From assembly GCF_030689645.1 (NCBI RefSeq), contig NZ_JAUYFU010000006.1, positions 1-64,000 on the forward strand: DNA of 64,000 bases, read 5' to 3'. The position numbers were made by a program, and so were the translations under genes. Origin of the DNA: Humidesulfovibrio sp. GTDB lineage: Bacteria; Desulfobacterota; Desulfovibrionia; Desulfovibrionales; Desulfovibrionaceae. The notes beneath the pieces were generated by a model. It searched no databases and was not told the origin of the DNA. It was given only the letters and a program-made list of their open reading frames with translations. Shown in pieces: positions 58,074 through 64,000 of the stretch. The stretch's first letter is position 1. The number at the start of each line of letters is the position of its first letter.

Positions 58074-61000
58074 TTACCGCTTGTCCTTGGGCCGCACGAG
58101 GTCGCGCAGCCCCTGGCGCAGGTCCACCTTGGACTCGTACTTGCCGGTGCGGATGAGCCCCCAGGCGCGGCTCAGCCAGTCGCGCGCCAGTTCGACGCGG
58201 GCGCAGCAGCGCTCGTGCCGGGCCTGGACTCCGCCAACAAATCGCCGGTACCAGCCGAAGCGCGACATGCGTCCATGCAGGCGGTTCAGCCCGTTCTCCA
58301 GCAACCCGCCAGCCCAGGCCCAGCGCGGGTGGTTGCGGAGATGGCGCATAAGCCCGGTGAACCCCTTGTCCTTCATGAACTTATTGAAATCATCCATGTA
58401 GGTGTAGAACACCGGGGTAAGGTAGAGCGTCACCACCTGCGAGAGCACCAGGCCGCCCACCACAACTAGGCCAAGGGGCCTGCGCGCCTGGGCGCCAGCG
58501 CCAAAGCCCAGGGCGATGGGCATGGCGCCCATGATGGCGGCCATGGTCGTCATCATGATGGGCCGGAAGCGCACGAGCGAGCCCTCGAAGGCGGCCTCAG
58601 CCGGAGGCATTCCAGTCTTCTCGGCCTCTATTGCGAAGTCCACCACCATGATGGCGTTTTTCTTCACGATTCCGATGAGCATGATGATGCCCACGAAGCC
58701 GTACAGGTTCAGTTCAGCGCCGAAGAGCAGCAGCGAGAGCAGCCCGCCCATGGCTGCCGAGGGCAGGCCGGACAGGATGGTGATGGGGTGGATGAAGCTC
58801 TCATACAGGCAGCCCAGGATGATGTAGATGACCACGATGGCCACGAGCAGCAGGAAGCCAGCCGTGCCCATGGACCCCTTGAAGGAGCTTGCCGTGCCCT
58901 CGAACACAGCGTTCACTGTGTCGGGCAGGGTCTTGTGCGAGGTCTCCTGCACGCGGGCCATGGCGTCGCCCAGAGAAACGCCTGGCTCCAGGTCGAAGGA
59001 GATGGTGACCGAGGGCAACTGGCCGGAGTGGGTCACGGTGATGGGGCCGGTGCCTTCCTGCGCGTCCACCAGGGCATCCAGGCGCACCAGCTTGCCGGAC
59101 TTGGCGCGCACGTACAGCATGGACAGGGCGCGCGGGTCCTGGCGATACTCCGGCAGCAGCTCAAGGATGACCTTGTAGGAATCGTTCTCCGCATAAATGG
59201 TGGAGATCTGCCGCCCGGCATAGGCCGAGTACAGCGCGGTCTCGATGGCCTCGGCGGTTACGCCCAGGGTGGTGGCCAGGTCGCGGTTGATCTTGAGGTC
59301 CACCTGGGGGGCGTTGTTCTGCAGGTCGCTTGTCACGTGCGCCAGGCCCTTGACCTTGGACAGGGCCAGCACGAGTTCGTTGGAAGCTTTGTAGAGCACG
59401 CCTGTATCGGGCGAGAGCAGGGTGAACTGATACAAGCCCTTGCTGGGCTTGCCGCTCATGCGGATCATGGGCGGGTTCTGCACAAAGGCCAGAAGCCCCG
59501 GCTGAGACTGGAGCTTGGGCTGTATCCGGGCCAGAACCTGATCCGCAGTGGCTTTGCGATGCTCCTTCAGGAACACGACGGTGTAGCCCTGGTTGGTGGT
59601 GCCGGTGCCCACAACCTGGATGACGTCGCGCACGTCCGGGTCCGCAAGCAGCAGGGGGGTGAGGGCGTTCTGGGCCTTGGCCTGGTCATCGAAGGAGACG
59701 CCCTGTGGGCCTTCCACGATGCCGAAGAGGTAGCCCATGTCGTCCGAGGGCAGAAAGCCCTTGGGCACCAGCACGAAGAGTACGATGGTGGCTAGAAAGA
59801 GCACGCCTGAGGCAATCATGGTCTTGCGGCGATGGTCCAGGGCGTAGTGCAGGGTGCGGCGGTAAAAGGCCAGCACCTTGTCGAACAGCGGGTCCCTGTG
59901 CTCCAGGTGGCTGCCGGATTTGAGCCAGCGGGAGCAGAGCATGGGCGTGAGCGTAAGCGACACCAGACCGGACACGAGAATGGCCGCCGTGATGACAACA
60001 GCAAATTCATTCAGGATTCTCCCGATGATGCCCGGCATGAACAGGATTGGCACGAACACAACGGCCAGCGAGATGGTCATGGACAGGATGGTGGGGCCGA
60101 TCTCCTTGGCGCCGTCCAGGGCGGCCTCCATGGGCGATTTGCCCATTTCCATGTGCCGCACCACGTTCTCCAGCATGACGATGGCGTCGTCCACCACAAA
60201 GCCCACGGCCAGGGTGAGGGCCATGAGCGAGAAGTTGTCCAGGGTGAAGCGCATGAAGTACATCACCGCAAAGGTGGACACGATGGAGAAGGGAATGGCC
60301 ACCGCGGAGATCACCGTGCCGGGGATGTTGCGCAAAAACAGAAACACCACGAGCACCACCAGGGCCACGGAAAGTCCGAGGGTGAACTTCACGTCGTCCA
60401 CGGATTCCTTGATGGGCTTGCTCATGTCGTAGGTCTCGCGCAGCTCGATGGCCGCCGGAAGCTGCCTGCGGATGAGGGGCAGCTGGGCGTTGATGCGGTT
60501 CACCACGTCGATGGTGTTGCTGCCGGGCTGGCGCTTGATGGCCAGGAAGATGGTCTTTTCGTTGTTCAGCCAGGAGCCGGTCTTGACGCTCTTGGCGCTG
60601 TCCTGCACCCGCCCCAGGTCCTCCAGGCGCACGGGCATGTTGTCGTTGTAAGCAACGATGACCGGGCTGTACTTGTCTGCGCGTTTCAGCTGTCCGTCGG
60701 CGTCCAGGTTGGTCTGCATGTGCGGACCGTCCAGGCTGCCCATGGGCAGGTTCACGTTCTCCGCCGCAATGGCGTTGGCCACCTCGTCGAGGCCGATGCC
60801 CATTGCGCCGAGCTTGCGCGGGTCCAATTGGATCCGCACGGCGTATTGCTGCTCGCCGTAAAGCTGCACCTTGGCCACGCCGGGAATCATGGAGATGGTC
60901 TGGGTGACGAAGGTCGTGGCGTAGTCGTTCACCGTATGCAGCGGCAGCGATTTGGAGCTGATGGCCATCCAGAGGATGGGCGAATCCGCCGGGTTGACCT

Positions 61001-61388
61001 TCTCGAAGGTGGGCTCGTCGGTCATGGTGTTTGGCAGGCTGCCGCGCGCCTTGGTGATGGCTGCCTGCACGTCCATGGCGGCCTTGTCGATGTCCTTGCC
61101 GAGCTCGAACATGAGCGTAACCTGGGTGAGGCCCTGGCTTGAGGTGGAGCTCATGGACTCCAAGCCGGCGATGGCTGAGAACTGGCGCTCCATGGGCGAA
61201 GCCACGGAGGACGCCATGGTCTTGGGGCTCGCGCCGGGCAGGGTGGCCGTGACCTGGATGACCGGGAAGTCCACGGTGGGCAGGTAGCTCACCGGCAGGT
61301 TCACGTAGCTGGCGATGCCGAAGAAGAGCAGGCCCAGCATGACCAGGGTGGTCATGACAGGCCGGGTGATGAAGAGCTTGGTGTTCAT
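58074..61388 (-). CDS. RND (AcrB/MexB-type) efflux permease
   Basis: MNTKLFITRPVMTTLVMLGLLFFGIASYVNLPVSYLPTVDFPVIQVTATLPGASPKTMASSVASPMERQFSAIAGL...; start corrected to ATG 61388. Confidence 0.96.
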   Translation of the reverse strand: MNTKLFITRPVMTTLVMLGLLFFGIASYVNLPVSYLPTVDFPVIQVTATLPGASPKTMASSVASPMERQFSAIAGLESMSSTSSQGLTQVTLMFELGKDIDKAAMDVQAAITKARGSLPNTMTDEPTFEKVNPADSPILWMAISSKSLPLHTVNDYATTFVTQTISMIPGVAKVQLYGEQQYAVRIQLDPRKLGAMGIGLDEVANAIAAENVNLPMGSLDGPHMQTNLDADGQLKRADKYSPVIVAYNDNMPVRLEDLGRVQDSAKSVKTGSWLNNEKTIFLAIKRQPGSNTIDVVNRINAQLPLIRRQLPAAIELRETYDMSKPIKESVDDVKFTLGLSVALVVLVVFLFLRNIPGTVISAVAIPFSIVSTFAVMYFMRFTLDNFSLMALTLAVGFVVDDAIVMLENVVRHMEMGKSPMEAALDGAKEIGPTILSMTISLAVVFVPILFMPGIIGRILNEFAVVITAAILVSGLVSLTLTPMLCSRWLKSGSHLEHRDPLFDKVLAFYRRTLHYALDHRRKTMIASGVLFLATIVLFVLVPKGFLPSDDMGYLFGIVEGPQGVSFDDQAKAQNALTPLLLADPDVRDVIQVVGTGTTNQGYTVVFLKEHRKATADQVLARIQPKLQSQPGLLAFVQNPPMIRMSGKPSKGLYQFTLLSPDTGVLYKASNELVLALSKVKGLAHVTSDLQNNAPQVDLKINRDLATTLGVTAEAIETALYSAYAGRQISTIYAENDSYKVILELLPEYRQDPRALSMLYVRAKSGKLVRLDALVDAQEGTGPITVTHSGQLPSVTISFDLEPGVSLGDAMARVQETSHKTLPDTVNAVFEGTASSFKGSMGTAGFLLLVAIVVIYIILGCLYESFIHPITILSGLPSAAMGGLLSLLLFGAELNLYGFVGIIMLIGIVKKNAIMVVDFAIEAEKTGMPPAEAAFEGSLVRFRPIMMTTMAAIMGAMPIALGFGAGAQARRPLGLVVVGGLVLSQVVTLYLTPVFYTYMDDFNKFMKDKGFTGLMRHLRNHPRWAWAGGLLENGLNRLHGRMSRFGWYRRFVGGVQARHERCCARVELARDWLSRAWGLIRTGKYESKVDLRQGLRDLVRPKDKR

Positions 61389-61399
61389 GGGGGCCGGGC

Positions 61400-62563
61400 C
61401 TATTCTGGCTTGGTGGCGTTGGCTGCGGCTTGGTGTTCCGCCGGGGGTGCAGCCGGTGCGCCGGGCGCGGGCGCCTGCTGCATGGGCGTGGCCTCGACCT
61501 TGGCACCGGGAACCAGGCGCAGATGGCCCTCGACCACCACAGTCTCGCCTGCGGCCAGGCCCTGCTCCAGCACCAGCGCCCCGTATAGCCGGAAGCCCAC
61601 GGTCACCGGGCGCATGTCGGCCTTGCCGTCCTTGACCACGAACACGTATGTTCCCTGGGGACCGTTCTGCACGGCGCGGTCGGGCACGATTATGGCGTTT
61701 TTGACCGTCTTGAGCACCAGGCCCACGGTGACGAACTGACCTGGCCACAGGCGGCCCTCGGGGTTCTCGAACCGGGCCTTCATGCGCACCGTGCCGGTGC
61801 CGCTCTCCACCTGGTTGTCCATGAAGGTCAGCACGCCGACTTCCGGGTGGCTCTCCATGCCGGGGGCTGCGGCCTGCACGGTGAGGGGGCCCAGAGCCAT
61901 GTGCTTGCGGATCTCGTGCAGGTAGCGCTCCGGCAGGGCGAAGCTCACTTCAAGCGGGGTTGTGGTGTTCACCACGGCCAGAATGTCGTCCTTGTCCTTG
62001 ACGAAGGTGCCCTCGTCGATGAGCGCGGCCCCGATGCGACCGTCGATGGGCGAGGTGATGGTGTTGTAGCTCAGGTTCTGCCGGGCCAGTGAGGCCCCGG
62101 CCCCGCTGGCCCGCATGGCGTTGCGGGCGCGCAGGGCGGCGGTGTTCTTCTCCTCATACGATTCGCGGCTGATGACGTCCTGCTCGGCCAGGACCTTGTA
62201 GCGCTGGCGATCGCGCTCCAACTGCTCGAAGTCGACCTTGTCGCGCTGGTGCGTGGCTCCGGCCTGCTGATCCGCGAAGACGTTGATGCGGGGGTCGATG
62301 GTGAACAGCAATTGCCCGGCCTTCACCAGACTGCCCTCGACAAAGTGGACCTTTTTTATGTGCGCGGCATACTTGCTCTTGATGTTTACCGAAACCGAGG
62401 CCTTTATGGTGCCCACAGTGTTGAGCACATAGGGCGCGTCCTGCATTTCGGCCTGGGCCGTGACCACCGGAGCTGGGCGTTCCTTGCTTTTGCTGCGGCC
62501 ACAGGCGGAGAACACGTTGGCGCAGAGCGTACAAACACACAGCACGATCAGAAGTCGACGCAT
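61400..62563 (-). CDS. RND efflux periplasmic adaptor (HlyD/AcrA-type) lipoprotein
   Basis: MRRLLIVLCVCTLCANVFSACGRSKSKERPAPVVTAQAEMQD...; adjacent to the RND permease. Confidence 0.94.
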   Translation of the reverse strand: MRRLLIVLCVCTLCANVFSACGRSKSKERPAPVVTAQAEMQDAPYVLNTVGTIKASVSVNIKSKYAAHIKKVHFVEGSLVKAGQLLFTIDPRINVFADQQAGATHQRDKVDFEQLERDRQRYKVLAEQDVISRESYEEKNTAALRARNAMRASGAGASLARQNLSYNTITSPIDGRIGAALIDEGTFVKDKDDILAVVNTTTPLEVSFALPERYLHEIRKHMALGPLTVQAAAPGMESHPEVGVLTFMDNQVESGTGTVRMKARFENPEGRLWPGQFVTVGLVLKTVKNAIIVPDRAVQNGPQGTYVFVVKDGKADMRPVTVGFRLYGALVLEQGLAAGETVVVEGHLRLVPGAKVEATPMQQAPAPGAPAAPPAEHQAAANATKPE

Positions 62564-62774
62564 GGGCTTGCTCCTGGCGGGAGGATTAAAACGGGTGTTT
62601 AACATCGTGTTTAACTTGTGGCAACAGGAAAAGATGATTGTGTAACTGCATGTTTTGAAAGAATTTATTTTAATGTTGTGGCGAGGACTGTTGACCTTGG
62701 CCTTGGCAGAGTGGATAGTGCAACCTTCCATCCGGCACGGAAGGTGTGCCCCTCAACCCAAGCCAAGGAGGCCA

Positions 62775-63473
62775 ATGGTGATTATATCTCCGGCCCAGGC
62801 CGCAGCCTTCATTGACCACACCCTCCTTGCGCCAGACGCCACTGCTGCGGCAATCGAGGCCCTGTGCGCGGAAGCTGTGGCCTATGGCTTCAAGGCCGTG
62901 TGCGTGAACCCGTGGCATTTGCCGCGCGCGGTGGTCTGCCTGCGCGGCGCGCAACCTCTGGCGATTACCGTGGTCGGGTTTCCCCTGGGCGCATCGCAGA
63001 CCTTGGCCAAGGCGCATGAGGCTGGGCTGGCCGTGGAGCAGGGCGCAGCCGAGGTGGATATGGTGTTGAACATAGGAGCGTTAAAAAGTGGCGAGGCGGA
63101 TCTGGTGCGCCAGGATGTGGCCGAGGTGGTTCGGGCCTGCGCCGGAGCGCCCGTGAAGGTGATTCTGGAGACGTGCCTGCTGGCCGATGCTGAAAAGGAG
63201 CTGGCCTGTCGGCTGTCCGTGGATGCGGGCGCGGCCTTCGTCAAGACCAGCACGGGATTCGCGCGTGGTGGGGCCACCGAGGCCGATGTTGCGCTCATGC
63301 GCCGCGTGGTAGGACAGCATGTGGGCGTGAAGGCCAGCGGGGGCATCCGCACGGCGGACGATTTCCTGCGAATGCTCGCAGCCGGAGCCGACCGCATCGG
63401 TGCTTCCGCCGGGGCGGCCATAGTGGCCGGGCTGCCGCATGTCTTATTATCTGAATCAGGAGGCGTGAAGTGA
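62775..63473 (+). CDS. deoC: Deoxyribose-phosphate aldolase
   Basis: MVIISPAQAAAFIDHTLLAPDATAAAIEALCAEA...VVGFPLGASQT...EVDMVLNIGALKSG...FVKTSTGF...GVKASGGIRT. Confidence 0.96.
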   Translation: MVIISPAQAAAFIDHTLLAPDATAAAIEALCAEAVAYGFKAVCVNPWHLPRAVVCLRGAQPLAITVVGFPLGASQTLAKAHEAGLAVEQGAAEVDMVLNIGALKSGEADLVRQDVAEVVRACAGAPVKVILETCLLADAEKELACRLSVDAGAAFVKTSTGFARGGATEADVALMRRVVGQHVGVKASGGIRTADDFLRMLAAGADRIGASAGAAIVAGLPHVLLSESGGVK

Positions 63474-64000
63474 GCCACATGACCCCGGAGAATATTGCCG
63501 TGCGCGACATCAGGCTCGGCCAGGATATCGAGACCGAGTCCCTGCGCATCATCGACTCCGAGGTGCCGGAGCCCAGGCCCTACCAGGGCGCGCAGTGGCA
63601 GGTGGTGCGGCGCATGATCCACACCTCGGCGGATTTTGAGATGCTGGACCTTGTGCGCTTCCATCCCGGGGCTGTGGAGGCTGGGCTGGCCGCGCTTCAC
63701 AGGGGCTGCATCCTGGTGACGGACACGGAAATGGCCCGCGCGGGCATCCCGGACCGGCGCATGGACGCGCTCAACTGCTCTGTGCGCTGCCTCATGCGCG
63801 ATCCCGAGGTGCTGGCCCTTTCGCAAACGCAGGGCAGCACCCGCGCCCGTGCGGCCATGGACTTTGCCGTGGAGCGGCTGGAGCCGGAAATTTACGTCAT
63901 CGGCAATGCGCCAACGGCGCTTCTGCGCCTGCTGGAGCACATAGAGGCCGGGCGCGCAGCCCCGGCGCTCATTGTGGGCATGCCTGTGGGCTTTGTCAAC
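63470..64000 (+). CDS. Precorrin-8X methylmutase (CobH/CbiC), partial at window edge
   Basis: Translation from GTG 63470: (M)SHMTPENIAVRDIRLGQDIETESLRIIDSEVPEPRPYQGAQWQVVRRMIHTSADFEMLDLVRFHPGAVEAG...NAPTALLRLLE...PALIVGMPVGFVN; not in the ORF track as it has no stop. Confidence 0.93.
   Translation, partial: MSHMTPENIAVRDIRLGQDIETESLRIIDSEVPEPRPYQGAQWQVVRRMIHTSADFEMLDLVRFHPGAVEAGLAALHRGCILVTDTEMARAGIPDRRMDALNCSVRCLMRDPEVLALSQTQGSTRARAAMDFAVERLEPEIYVIGNAPTALLRLLEHIEAGRAAPALIVGMPVGFVN

Noticed and set aside
1-64000. CRISPR array, prophage, IS element or rRNA operon
   Set aside because: No regularly spaced repeats, transposase/integrase ORFs or rRNA signatures were found on reading the window.

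Overview
The window is a GC-rich chromosomal segment that resembles a Desulfovibrionaceae (sulfate-reducing) genome. That assignment is inferred from a Qrc-type complex (cytochrome c / QrcBCD), H-NOX chemotaxis and split gcvPA/gcvPB genes. Most of it is ordinary core genome: flagellin-fliD-fliS, RNase J, plsC, an EF-G paralog, the gcvH-gcvPA-gcvPB-lpd cluster, LemA/TPM, nikR-folE2, an MCP, GH57, typA, an RRM protein, rlpA, mazG-cvpA, rfbC-manC, qrcABCD, kdpFABCDE, an RND efflux pair, deoC and a cobH/cbiC start. The most unusual locus is about 24.1-27.25 kb. It has two tandem near-identical NHLP (nitrile-hydratase-like leader) peptides with no evident core, then a possible 55-aa ORF overlapping both neighbours. 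Next come a fused protein (degenerate anti-sigma/GHKL-like N-terminus + PqqD/RRE-like middle + M50 HELGH metalloprotease) and a type-A chloramphenicol-acetyltransferase-fold protein. No classical NHLM ABC transporter or cyclodehydratase is visible. Other notable items are an MCP with a C-terminal H-NOX domain that keeps the distal tyrosine linked to O2 binding, and three unannotated small proteins (30-aa TM protein, 38-aa TM protein upstream of kdpF, rubredoxin). There is also a likely KdpE operator with an 11-bp tandem repeat and a structured non-coding region near 35.5-35.7 kb.
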